From IMG/VR virus record IMGVR_UViG_3300023440_000001, positions 62,001 to 126,000 of that record: DNA of 64,000 nt, one strand, 5' to 3'. The position numbers and the translations under genes were made by a program. Below the pieces are notes generated by a model, which saw only the letters and a program-made list of their open reading frames with translations, was not told the DNA's origin and searched no databases. Origin of the DNA: a virus. The first letter of the stretch is position 1; the number at the start of each line of letters is the position of its first letter. Positions 56,558 through 63,947 of the stretch are shown here, piece after piece.

Positions 56558-58243
56558 ATGTTAGATTACTTGGCCAGACATTACATTCATAACGTACTGG
56601 GTTTTGGCGCAGTGGAAATCATTGATGCGCCTGAAGCAGCGGTTCTGATAAAGGATGGTCAGCTGCTCAGAATCGACGGTCGTTATCAGATGAAACTGCC
56701 CGTATCCGAAGAGAGTTTCCTGCAGGTGTTCGGTAAAGGTGCGGATCAATTGTCGATCCAGCAAAAAGCAATGCTGTTGTTCGGGTTGATCTATCATGAG
56801 ATAGGCCACCTGATCTCCGGCGAGCCGTTGACAACTTCTCGTGGTTTCCATGTGATCTATAATATCATTAATGATGCCAATGAGAATACTATTCTGCCGG
56901 CCTACTGGCTGGGTAGTATACACTATCTTCAGATGGTTAATGATCTGATGTTTCACCGGGTACCGGATCTGGGTGAATTGCCGGAGAATGATTCTCTGTC
57001 TCTGTTAAAGAAGCTCCTGACAGCAATGACTGTCTACCGACCCTGCGTATGTTTTAAATACGATGGTGAAGTAGCGTATAGCTTTCCGGTCGGACATCCG
57101 CTTTCTGATATCTGGTTTAAAGTCAAGCAGCAACTTCGACGTGCTCGTAAGGAATACAGTCTGGATGAAGTGGAAATGGAACGTATACGATTGGAGATCA
57201 TCAATGAGACAATTCAGGTAATGAAGGAGTGGTGGAAGGATGACGGTCATGAAGATGAAACCGGTCTGTCGTTAGAAGAAGCGCTGGAGAAGCTACATCC
57301 GGAAGTACAACCTCAGGCCTTTCTTGCTTCCGGTAGTGGTGATTCGGATCTGAGTGATATGATTCAGATACCCGAGGATGTGGGAAAGGACATCGATAAA
57401 CTCATTCGGGATGTAGCCAGAACAATAGCAGAAGAGCAACTATCCGAGAGATCGCTGGAAGACTATCTTCAGGAGGCCGATGAAAAGAGCAGTCGTGGGC
57501 ACGGAACCGGTTCCGTTCGCCCTTCTGTTGCTTCGGAACCCTGGCCGGTTGATACTCGCGTGGCCCATGAGCTGCGTAATAAGATGCGTCGTATTACGTT
57601 TGTACGACGCCATGACCGTCGTCACGCAGAAGTAACGGGAAACAAACTCCATCCGGCCAACTTCTATCAGATAAAGACCAATCCGGAAGCGCCCCGTATC
57701 TTCCGTGCCCGAACGCGTATTAGAGAAGCGCCGGTTTTAACTGAGTTCTACTTTATGATGGATCGATCCGGATCCATGCGAGGTGACCGAGAAGATGTAT
57801 GTCGTGATATCATGGCAACATTCTATGAAGCTCTGCGTCTGGATCGACAGGTTCGTCTTAATATAGCTGGTTTTGATACGGAGGTCTATGAAGTTGACAT
57901 AACTAATAATGCCCAGTACGTGTTGAGACAGATCGCCGGCTACTTAAAGTCCGGCGGCGGTACGGATTACCCAAAAGCCATGCGCCATGCGCTGGGTGTT
58001 CTGGAAAGAAGCTCTGCTGAAAAGAAGGTGCTGGTTATGCTGACTGATGGGGATTTGAAAAGTAATGCATATGATCCATTTCTGCTGTATCATTATGCAA
58101 AGTTGCGTGGGATTCATGTTATAACTATTAAGCTGGGCTCGCCCATCGGCACTGACTTCCCCTTTTGTGATCAGCAAATCGCCCTGTATGATGTTCGAGA
58201 GCTTCCCAATTTAATGGCACAAATCAGTCTTCGAGAGGTGTAG
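56558..58243 (+). CDS. VWA-domain protein with HExxH metalloprotease-like domain, pair 2
   Basis: 561 residues. HEIGH (~80-84) in LIYHEIGHLISGEP is a textbook HExxH zinc motif, followed by IINDANENTIL, which may give the third ligand. Long helical/charged middle. C-terminal VWA with MIDAS MMDRSGSMRGDRED (~402), GGGTDYPKAM and MLTDGDLKS. The same order as the 46310 protein, but without its long acidic linker, so the two are distant paralogues. Likely partner of the 55030 ATPase. Confidence 0.84.
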   Translation: MLDYLARHYIHNVLGFGAVEIIDAPEAAVLIKDGQLLRIDGRYQMKLPVSEESFLQVFGKGADQLSIQQKAMLLFGLIYHEIGHLISGEPLTTSRGFHVIYNIINDANENTILPAYWLGSIHYLQMVNDLMFHRVPDLGELPENDSLSLLKKLLTAMTVYRPCVCFKYDGEVAYSFPVGHPLSDIWFKVKQQLRRARKEYSLDEVEMERIRLEIINETIQVMKEWWKDDGHEDETGLSLEEALEKLHPEVQPQAFLASGSGDSDLSDMIQIPEDVGKDIDKLIRDVARTIAEEQLSERSLEDYLQEADEKSSRGHGTGSVRPSVASEPWPVDTRVAHELRNKMRRITFVRRHDRRHAEVTGNKLHPANFYQIKTNPEAPRIFRARTRIREAPVLTEFYFMMDRSGSMRGDREDVCRDIMATFYEALRLDRQVRLNIAGFDTEVYEVDITNNAQYVLRQIAGYLKSGGGTDYPKAMRHALGVLERSSAEKKVLVMLTDGDLKSNAYDPFLLYHYAKLRGIHVITIKLGSPIGTDFPFCDQQIALYDVRELPNLMAQISLREV

Positions 58244-58248
58244 TTGAA

Positions 58249-58923
58249 GTGGCTACTTTTGCTCAGGCGTATCACTATATGACCAGCTGTCCCTTACAAC
58301 AGAAGGATGAGAATCCGATTCCCGTCAGCCCACTGGCGGAATGGTTTATGGAATATACTCTGGATATATTCATGGATATGTTCCGGACCGACGGGGATTA
58401 TGTTCAGGTCAGCGCGGCCTTTGATGAACGCCTGAACCAGGTGGAGAAGACCCGACCGATCTATGATAAACGGCTGAAGATACGTCTGTTTCAGCAGGCT
58501 GCGGTGAACACATCTCTCTTTGTTAAGGAACGTATTCAAACGCCATTTAAACCGATCGGTAGTTTTAAGGGCGGCTCGATGGAAGCTGTCGTACATCTGA
58601 GCCGATTAAAACCTAACAACACACTGGAACTTATCTGGTTCGTTTTTGAACCGGTTCTGCCGGCACTGGATGTTCAGAACATCTATGCTTTCTATGTTAA
58701 CTGGAACGCCCGGGCATTCGAGCTGGCATTTGGTGTGCGTCCGTATCGACTGACGTTATACTTTCCCCTGATAGGGGATAGTATACCATACATATATAAT
58801 ACCACCAACGGCATGGATGTGGTAGCGGAGCATATCGAGCGTGAGGTATTCTATGCAAATCCTGAGCTGGAGCGCTGCTCTGCCTGCCGCGCCTGTCCAG
58901 AATACTTGAGGATGCAATGGTGA
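58249..58923 (+). CDS. Degenerate RecB/Cas4-like nuclease-fold protein, 224 aa
   Basis: GTG start after GAGAGG. Layout of a Cas4/RecB-type nuclease: N-terminal YHYMTSCPLQQ (Cys), a middle strand pair MEAVVHLSRL ... TLELIWFVFEPV where active enzymes have D and D/ExK, a helical NIYAFYVNWNARAFEL segment, and C-terminal cysteines CSACRACPEYL. The first catalytic Asp reads His and the E-x-K is not intact, so it may be inactive, with a structural iron-sulfur-type site. Assignment is tentative. Overlaps the next gene by 7 bases. Confidence 0.42.
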   Translation: MATFAQAYHYMTSCPLQQKDENPIPVSPLAEWFMEYTLDIFMDMFRTDGDYVQVSAAFDERLNQVEKTRPIYDKRLKIRLFQQAAVNTSLFVKERIQTPFKPIGSFKGGSMEAVVHLSRLKPNNTLELIWFVFEPVLPALDVQNIYAFYVNWNARAFELAFGVRPYRLTLYFPLIGDSIPYIYNTTNGMDVVAEHIEREVFYANPELERCSACRACPEYLRMQW

Positions 58924-59192
58924 AAGATGCCTGGGAATTCATCTTCAACGAACTTCAAAAAGAGGATCCACTGACGGTGCTCTTTTTCGTGATGCATTAT
59001 TACTATGGACGATCAATGAAGGATCTGTCTGCCATATTTGGTATCCGCGCAGATATCATCTCCAAGATGCTATCCCGGGTTCAGGAGAATATCCGCCGGG
59101 CTTATGAGGCTGAACAGAATGAGATGATACTGGAAGATGAGGAAATGGCAAACTATCCGGAAGATCTGTCCATAACCGAAATGATTAACTAG
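58917..59192 (+). CDS. Small sigma-region-4-like HTH protein, 91 aa
   Basis: Residues ~18-60 (LTVLFFVMHYYYGRSMKDLS, then AIFGIRADIISKMLSRVQEN) fit the sigma-70 region 4/RNA polymerase sigma HTH: hydrophobic helix ending in a GxS turn, then the recognition helix and IRRA. The main sigma gene (39677) seems to lack region 4, so this protein could supply it in trans, as in the split sigma systems of other large phages. Acidic C-terminus. Function inferred. Confidence 0.55.
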   Translation: MVKDAWEFIFNELQKEDPLTVLFFVMHYYYGRSMKDLSAIFGIRADIISKMLSRVQENIRRAYEAEQNEMILEDEEMANYPEDLSITEMIN

Positions 59193-59205
59193 AGGAAGAA
59201 TCATT

Positions 59206-59730
59206 ATGGCTGATGCTGCCTGGAAAAGGCTGGAAAGAGAACTGGGAAAGCGAGATGGTTCCGGTCGCACACCACTATCAGGCGGAAACTCCAAACACAC
59301 AAGAGCCGATACGCTGTCGGATGTATTCTTCAATGAAGCCAAATACACCTCCGATAAACGTTCTCCTTTCTATCCCATCTGGAGAGAATGCAGTAAAATG
59401 AAAGGAGGTGGTTTTCGGATTCGGTTCCGCGGTATGGATATGACTGTATTCCGTACCAGCAAGAAGGAATTGAATATCGAAGAAGTAGATATTGAAGATC
59501 ATAAGCGCTGGAAGCTGTGGAGTGTTTGGGGCTTCTTTATGAACACTATCATTCCCCGCGCCAAGGCGGAGCGGAAGATCCCTGTTCTATCTATCAAATT
59601 CAAAGGTCAGCGTGGGGAAGTAATGCTCTGTAGAACCACGGACTTTCCCAGAGTACGAGATACGTACTGGTGGTATTCAACCAAGCAAACCAGAGGAGAT
59701 TCGTCAAATGGCGAGAGTAGAAAAGGTTAA
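59206..59730 (+). CDS. PD-(D/E)XK endonuclease, resolvase-like, 174 aa
   Basis: SD GAGGAAG. Typical phage Holliday-junction-resolvase layout: WKRLERELGKRDGSGRTPLS with Glu and the S-G turn, then TLSDVFFNEAKYTSDK, where D and the E-x-K (EAK) form the active site, then RAKAERKIPVLSIKFKGQRG in the position of the helix-strand carrying a conserved Lys. Probably cuts branched replication or recombination intermediates; a second such enzyme is at 22406. Overlaps the next gene by 23 bases. Confidence 0.68.
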   Translation: MADAAWKRLERELGKRDGSGRTPLSGGNSKHTRADTLSDVFFNEAKYTSDKRSPFYPIWRECSKMKGGGFRIRFRGMDMTVFRTSKKELNIEEVDIEDHKRWKLWSVWGFFMNTIIPRAKAERKIPVLSIKFKGQRGEVMLCRTTDFPRVRDTYWWYSTKQTRGDSSNGESRKG

Positions 59731-60031
59731 TCCTTACCGGAGGTTGCTCAATCGTCTTTATGAGCCCATGCGTCCGGATATGGAATTGAATAACATGGAG
59801 CAGAGTGAAGAATTGGATAATGCTCGTGATTTAACCCCAGAACAGGAGACTGCTTATGAGAAGAAGAAAAGCAAGTCCCGAAGGCGAAAAGCCAAAAGCA
59901 TTCACCGTAATGCTGAGCGACCTAAGAAAGATACCGGGACTTCCGTTGAGTCCGAAGAAGATCAGGGAAGCGATCCCGGATCGGATAAAACCACTCCGGA
60001 AGTAGAAGGAGAAGGAGATGGGTCTGAGTGA
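59708..60031 (+). CDS. Low-complexity charged protein, 107 aa
   Basis: SD GAGGAG. Middle segment strongly basic (KKKSKSRRRKAKSIHRNAER), C-terminal 35 residues acidic and Gly/Ser-rich. Probably disordered, possibly nucleic-acid binding. No family. Overlaps the next gene by 14 bases. Confidence 0.58.
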   Translation: MARVEKVNPYRRLLNRLYEPMRPDMELNNMEQSEELDNARDLTPEQETAYEKKKSKSRRRKAKSIHRNAERPKKDTGTSVESEEDQGSDPGSDKTTPEVEGEGDGSE

Positions 60032-60269
60032 CAATACGAGTCGGACGATTGTCGATTTTGGTAGAGCCATGGATCTTACAGCACATCTTAATTGGTCTAT
60101 CTATACGCTGGACAATAATACCGGCAATCATGGTGATATTCTTATTGGACCGGGTAGTAGAACCAGTTATCATGGCTACACATTTAATGAAGCAATATTC
60201 GATGATATAATCGATGGACGTGAAGAAGCACTTCGTGCTGCTGTTGATAGCGATGAGTTTATCATTTGA
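60018..60269 (+). CDS. Hypothetical protein, 83 aa
   Basis: SD GAAGGAGAAGGAG. Small acidic protein with SIYTLDNNTGNHGDILIGPG and a helical, acidic end. No family recognised. Confidence 0.58.
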   Translation: MGLSDNTSRTIVDFGRAMDLTAHLNWSIYTLDNNTGNHGDILIGPGSRTSYHGYTFNEAIFDDIIDGREEALRAAVDSDEFII

Positions 60270-60286
60270 TAAGGAGATTGATTGGT

Positions 60287-60613
60287 ATGGGTGGTAAGAA
60301 GAAGAAACCGGCAAAGATGGGCCATCAGAGAAGCAGTAACCCTGTAATATATGGACCCACCTTTAGTGCAACCTTTAAAGAAGTAATTGCACTGATCAAT
60401 GATGATCGGGAAGCAATTGTGGTTCTTGATGATAAGGGGACTCGTGCCATCGTGGATGCGCACTGGGTCATGAAGAACTCCCGTACCGGCAAGCTAGAAC
60501 CGATCCGGATGGCCTGTCCGATAGTGTACGATGCCAATCGTCGCAGTGAAGCCATCAGGAAGTATCAACATTATCAACAAAGTCATAAGGAGGAAGTAGA
60601 TGGTAATGCCTGA
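60287..60613 (+). CDS. Hypothetical protein, 108 aa
   Basis: ATG 60287 after AAGGAG; an in-frame ATG at 60266 overlaps the upstream stop without its own SD. Basic N-terminus (GGKKKKPAKMGHQRSS), then an alpha/beta body. Overlaps the dUTPase by 14 bases. No family. Confidence 0.58.
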   Translation: MGGKKKKPAKMGHQRSSNPVIYGPTFSATFKEVIALINDDREAIVVLDDKGTRAIVDAHWVMKNSRTGKLEPIRMACPIVYDANRRSEAIRKYQHYQQSHKEEVDGNA

Positions 60614-61142
60614 AGTACTGTTTAAGCGCGTACATCCGGCGGCAAAACTGCCAACTCGAGCGCACATGACGGATGCTGGCTATGATCTATATTCAATCGA
60701 CCATATAATCATCGGACCTGGTGAGCGTGCTATGGTACGAACTGGTTTGCAAATGGCCATGCCGGGACCGGTTAGTATGTTTGCCGGTGAATATCCCCAC
60801 TGGGAAGACAGTGAGACCAGTCCTGCAGCAGCTCTCATCGGGTTTGACTTCCCTCAGGTGTTTCATGTCTGTTGGGAAGCCCAGATTCGACCGCGATCCG
60901 GAAGTGCATTCAAGCGTGGTCTGACGGTAATCAATACTCCGGGTACAATTGATTCTGGATACCGGGGTGATATTAATGTGCTGCTAGTCAATCTGGATGG
61001 CGAATCGATTGAAATACGTCCCGGTGATAAGATTGCCCAGATGGTTTTCAATCTGGTAGTTCATCCACAGCTGAAAGTGGTTGATGAGCTGCCAGAATCG
61101 GATCGGGGTGAGAAAGGATTTGGAAGTACTGGAGGAGTATGA
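60600..61142 (+). CDS. dut: dUTPase (trimeric)
   Basis: 180 residues. Hydrolyses dUTP to dUMP and PPi, lowering uracil in DNA and feeding ThyX. The five trimeric dUTPase motifs are visible: DAGYDLYS (1), IRPRSGSAFKRG (2), NTPGTIDSGYRGDINVLLVN (3, catalytic Asp in IDSGYRG), RPGDKIAQMVF (4) and RGEKGFGSTG (5). About 30 extra residues between motifs 1 and 2 (FAGEYPHWEDSETSP...) enlarge the protein relative to the usual ~145-150. SD AGGAGG. Fits with the UDG genes and ThyX. Confidence 0.93.
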   Translation: MVMPEVLFKRVHPAAKLPTRAHMTDAGYDLYSIDHIIIGPGERAMVRTGLQMAMPGPVSMFAGEYPHWEDSETSPAAALIGFDFPQVFHVCWEAQIRPRSGSAFKRGLTVINTPGTIDSGYRGDINVLLVNLDGESIEIRPGDKIAQMVFNLVVHPQLKVVDELPESDRGEKGFGSTGGV

Positions 61143-61666
61143 TGGATAGTTTGCTGGCTTATAATCGAGATGAAGATGTGGATACCGAGCAGGTACCGTT
61201 CGCCTTTGCCGGTATGGCAGGTAAGCAGGTAAATCGTAACCCATTCCGGCGACTTCGCAGAGATCCCTATGTTCTGAAGAGTGGTGCCATGTTCTTTATC
61301 AGTGAGCGACCGGCCCGGGAATTCGGTGAATGGATGGAAACGTTTGTTACCAATCTGAGTAATCAATATGCATCCATCCCGTATGACGATCGGGTTCGTA
61401 AGATATATGCCAAGCATTATCGTCGCGATGGCATGACGGATCTGGGCATGGTTCTGCACTACTGGACCCACCGTTATCAGGGATTGGAGTTTACTCTGCT
61501 GGATCTGAAGTCAGCGGATTTACGGATAGGTTTCGTCTATGGCAAAGATGCACCGGTCAATATAGTCGAATTGCTATCTTATGCCTATGAATCCATTCCC
61601 AACCATCATCCGCTGAAGAAACGCTTTCTGGCTTTCTTAACCAATAAGCCCGACAATAACGGGTAA
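61142..61666 (+). CDS. Hypothetical protein, 174 aa
   Basis: ATG 61142 is preferred over 61139, which is one base from the SD GGAGGAG. Overlaps the dUTPase stop. Basic/aromatic alpha/beta protein (KQVNRNPFRRLRRDPYVLKS; RRDGMTDLGMVLHYWTHRYQ). No motif recognised. Confidence 0.6.
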   Translation: MDSLLAYNRDEDVDTEQVPFAFAGMAGKQVNRNPFRRLRRDPYVLKSGAMFFISERPAREFGEWMETFVTNLSNQYASIPYDDRVRKIYAKHYRRDGMTDLGMVLHYWTHRYQGLEFTLLDLKSADLRIGFVYGKDAPVNIVELLSYAYESIPNHHPLKKRFLAFLTNKPDNNG

Positions 61667-61677
61667 GGGGAAATGAG

Positions 61678-61842
61678 ATGTTATACATAATCGGGTATCT
61701 TGTACTGTCATTGATAACTATAGCTGTGCTGAATACTGTCTCTGAACTGGCAGGTTTCTTAACCTTTTATGTTGGTCAGGCTATCCTGCTGCTGACTATG
61801 CGGATGCCGGAATGGTATCGAAACCACGTACCTGGAGAGTGA
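61678..61842 (+). CDS. Small membrane protein, 54 aa
   Basis: SD AAGGGG. Two hydrophobic segments (LYIIGYLVLSLITIAVL; LAGFLTFYVGQAILLLTM) with a short basic end. It is the last + gene before the convergent minus-strand WGR gene, and their 3' ends overlap by 47 bases. Confidence 0.55.
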   Translation: MLYIIGYLVLSLITIAVLNTVSELAGFLTFYVGQAILLLTMRMPEWYRNHVPGE

Positions 61843-62227
61843 TATCGACCTGCTTATCCTTCAGCTGTATACGCTGCTGGAACTCTTCATAATAGTTGTC
61901 GACTGGCAGGTTGATAATAACCTGATGATTGATAACATGATAATCATGGCGCAGTCTTCGCCTGAGTATGACGGAGATGCGCTTTGTAAGATCGGCAATG
62001 GAGTTGAACTCTTCACGTCTTTGTTGAGGTTTTCTGGTGCCAATGCGGCCCCATTGACGAATAAGCAGAAGAGTTCCGAATAGGGAGAGCTGAACGTCCA
62101 TCCGGTAGAACTTGTAGTTATTGCGCTGTATATTAATACATTCCAGGTACATATCTTTAATATAATGGATGTTCAGATCTAATTCAAGTATAAGTTGCAC
62201 AATTACGATACTTATCGGAGGTTTCAT
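61796..62227 (-). CDS. WGR-domain protein, minus strand, 143 aa
   Basis: Read on the minus strand, the product contains the WGR fold: MYLECINIQRNNYKFYRM, LSLFGTLLLIRQWGRIGTR, then KPQQRREEFNSIADLTKRI and RRRLRHDY. The family signature is W-G-R-I-G flanked by FY and a basic end. WGR domains bind DNA or nucleotides, for example in PARPs and phage DNA-binding proteins. The longest start (62227) overlaps the opposite ATG (CATG at 62225-62228) and has no SD; ATG at 62155 gives a 119-aa protein that begins right at the domain and is plausible. The only minus-strand gene found. Confidence 0.65.
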   Translation of the reverse strand: MKPPISIVIVQLILELDLNIHYIKDMYLECINIQRNNYKFYRMDVQLSLFGTLLLIRQWGRIGTRKPQQRREEFNSIADLTKRISVILRRRLRHDYHVINHQVIINLPVDNYYEEFQQRIQLKDKQVDITLQVRGFDTIPASA

Positions 62228-62471
62228 GTTCGACGTTAAGGAAGTGGTTATTGACGATCCCGAGTTGATAAGCGCTTCTTTCGGGATAGTAAATCAGCAT
62301 CTTGAAATCATATTCATGAGCAATAATAAGCAGATTGGTCGATTGTGGTTTGAAGATGACCAACTGCATTTCGAAGGCAGGGTAGGGGATAGTGCCCGAC
62401 AGTTCTTTGATTTAATGCTCAAGCCGATTGCTGACGCCTATATTCAGGACCGGCTGAGCAAGAAACAATAG
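62226..62471 (+). CDS. Hypothetical protein, 81 aa
   Basis: SD CGGAGGT. Beta-rich: HLEIIFMSNNKQIGRLWFED, QLHFEGRVGDSARQFFDLML. Starts one base inside the divergent WGR start. No family. Confidence 0.6.
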   Translation: MFDVKEVVIDDPELISASFGIVNQHLEIIFMSNNKQIGRLWFEDDQLHFEGRVGDSARQFFDLMLKPIADAYIQDRLSKKQ

Positions 62472-62480
62472 GAGGTAATT

Positions 62481-62705
62481 ATGATGAGTCAGAAGTTGGA
62501 GGATCTACTCAAGCAGAAGAATCCAGAAGAGATATGGGTTTGCAGTGTGTGCGGGAGCTTGGAAGTGCAATCGGTAGTATGGGCGGAAATCAATACTGGT
62601 AAGATTACTGAAGACTATCCCGATGAAGATGATTGGTGCCCGGATTGTTGTATGGAAGTAACTGCTATTACGCTTGATGAGTGGGATGACAAGTATTCAG
62701 AATGA
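62481..62705 (+). CDS. Zinc-ribbon protein, tandem copy 1, 74 aa
   Basis: SD AGGAGGT. CSVCGSLEVQSVVW ... DDWCPDCCMEV ... LDEWDDKY. A paralogue lies directly downstream with the same spacing, so this is a tandem duplication. One zinc ion expected. Unknown role. Confidence 0.65.
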   Translation: MMSQKLEDLLKQKNPEEIWVCSVCGSLEVQSVVWAEINTGKITEDYPDEDDWCPDCCMEVTAITLDEWDDKYSE

Positions 62706-62746
62706 CTTGACTGAATAACTTAATCAAAACATTGAAGAGGTTTATT

Positions 62747-62983
62747 ATGTGGACTGAACAGCTAGAAGAACATATTCGTAACAGTGAACCAAATGAACTG
62801 CTTGTATGCGAGTGGTGTGGTAGTGCCGGAGTTGAAGTACTGGCATGGGTTAACGCCAATACCTGGGAGTATGTTGGTGATGGTCCAAATGAAAAGGCCT
62901 GGTGTCCTAAATGTGAAGAAGAAGTCTATTTAACCACATTGGATAAGTGGCAAGCCAGAATGGAGGAAGACGATGAAGAATAG
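62747..62983 (+). CDS. Zinc-ribbon protein, tandem copy 2, 78 aa
   Basis: ATG 62747 after AAGAGG. CEWCGSAGVEVLAWVNANT ... KAWCPKCEEEVYLTTLDKWQ aligns residue for residue with the gene at 62481 over ~50 residues. Overlaps thyX by 11 bases. Confidence 0.65.
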   Translation: MWTEQLEEHIRNSEPNELLVCEWCGSAGVEVLAWVNANTWEYVGDGPNEKAWCPKCEEEVYLTTLDKWQARMEEDDEE

Positions 62984-63947
62984 GTTAGATGAAATCATGG
63001 GAGTAAAGATCCCTGTATTAGATGAGGGATTTGTCCGGGTGGTGGATTACATGGGAGATGATGCGGCCATTGTGCAGGCTGCCCGGGTATCCTATGGTAA
63101 AGGAACAAAGACCATTCGGGATGACGAGAGTCTGATTCGCTATCTCATGCGTCACGAACATACCAGTCCGTTTGAGATGTGCGAGATTAAGCTACACGTA
63201 AAAGTGCCCATGTATATCTGGCGACAATGGATTCGGCACCGTACGGCCAGTGTCAATGAGGTTAGTGGACGCTATTCAATTATAGAAGATGTGGTTCAGA
63301 AGACGCAACCCGGACAGTGGCGTACACAATCGAAAACCAATAAGCAAGGTAGTAGTGATTACCTGCCGGGTGATATTGGTATGCGGTTGTCAGAAGCGGA
63401 GTTTGAGCTACACGAACACGCACGGGCTATTTATGAAGAGCGGCTGAAAGAAGGTGTGGCCCGGGAACAGGCACGTAAAGACCTGCCGCTATCGACTTAT
63501 ACGGAAGCCTACTGGAAGATCGACCTGCGCAACCTGCTTCATTTCCTGAAGCTGCGTATGGATGAGCACGCCCAGTATGAAATCCGTGAATATGCCAATG
63601 TTATTGGATGGAGCATTGTGGAGCGCTGGGTACCGATCACCTGGAAAGCGTTCACTGATTACTATCTCCGCACCATTAAGCTTTCCAAGCCTGAGCTGGA
63701 TATTATTCAGGATCTCAACCAGGGCAGCCTGTGGTCGGCTACCAAGTGGCCGGTACTCAATGGCCTGATCTATGTTGATGATTACGGTCAGGTGAAGTTC
63801 ACCGGCGAGTTCCGGGAGCTGCTGGATAAGCTGTTGGAGTTAGGATACTCACCGGAACTGGTTGAAGACTTTAAGAATGGTGCGGAGACGGAAGCACTTT
63901 ATCACTATGAGAGGATCAGGAGAGATGAAGTCGAAGAAGTACGGTAA
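62973..63947 (+). CDS. thyX: Flavin-dependent thymidylate synthase
   Basis: 324 residues. Makes dTMP from dUMP with methylene-THF and FAD/NADPH. Signature RHRTASVNEVSGRY (~87-100) matches RHRxxSxNExSxRY. HEHTSPFEMCEIKLHVKVP upstream and LPLSTYTEAYWKIDLRNLLHFLKLRMDEHAQYEIREYA downstream supply FAD and dUMP contacts. About 80 residues longer than compact ThyX proteins, with an extended C-terminus. SD AGGAAGA. Overlaps the next gene by 23 bases. Confidence 0.95.
   Translation: MKNRLDEIMGVKIPVLDEGFVRVVDYMGDDAAIVQAARVSYGKGTKTIRDDESLIRYLMRHEHTSPFEMCEIKLHVKVPMYIWRQWIRHRTASVNEVSGRYSIIEDVVQKTQPGQWRTQSKTNKQGSSDYLPGDIGMRLSEAEFELHEHARAIYEERLKEGVAREQARKDLPLSTYTEAYWKIDLRNLLHFLKLRMDEHAQYEIREYANVIGWSIVERWVPITWKAFTDYYLRTIKLSKPELDIIQDLNQGSLWSATKWPVLNGLIYVDDYGQVKFTGEFRELLDKLLELGYSPELVEDFKNGAETEALYHYERIRRDEVEEVR

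Noticed and set aside
61832-62083. + strand open frame (…IDLLILQLYTLLELF…) antisense to the WGR gene
   Set aside because: No ATG, GTG or TTG in a useful position with an SD, and the minus-strand reading gives a recognisable WGR domain, so the + frame is taken as its shadow.
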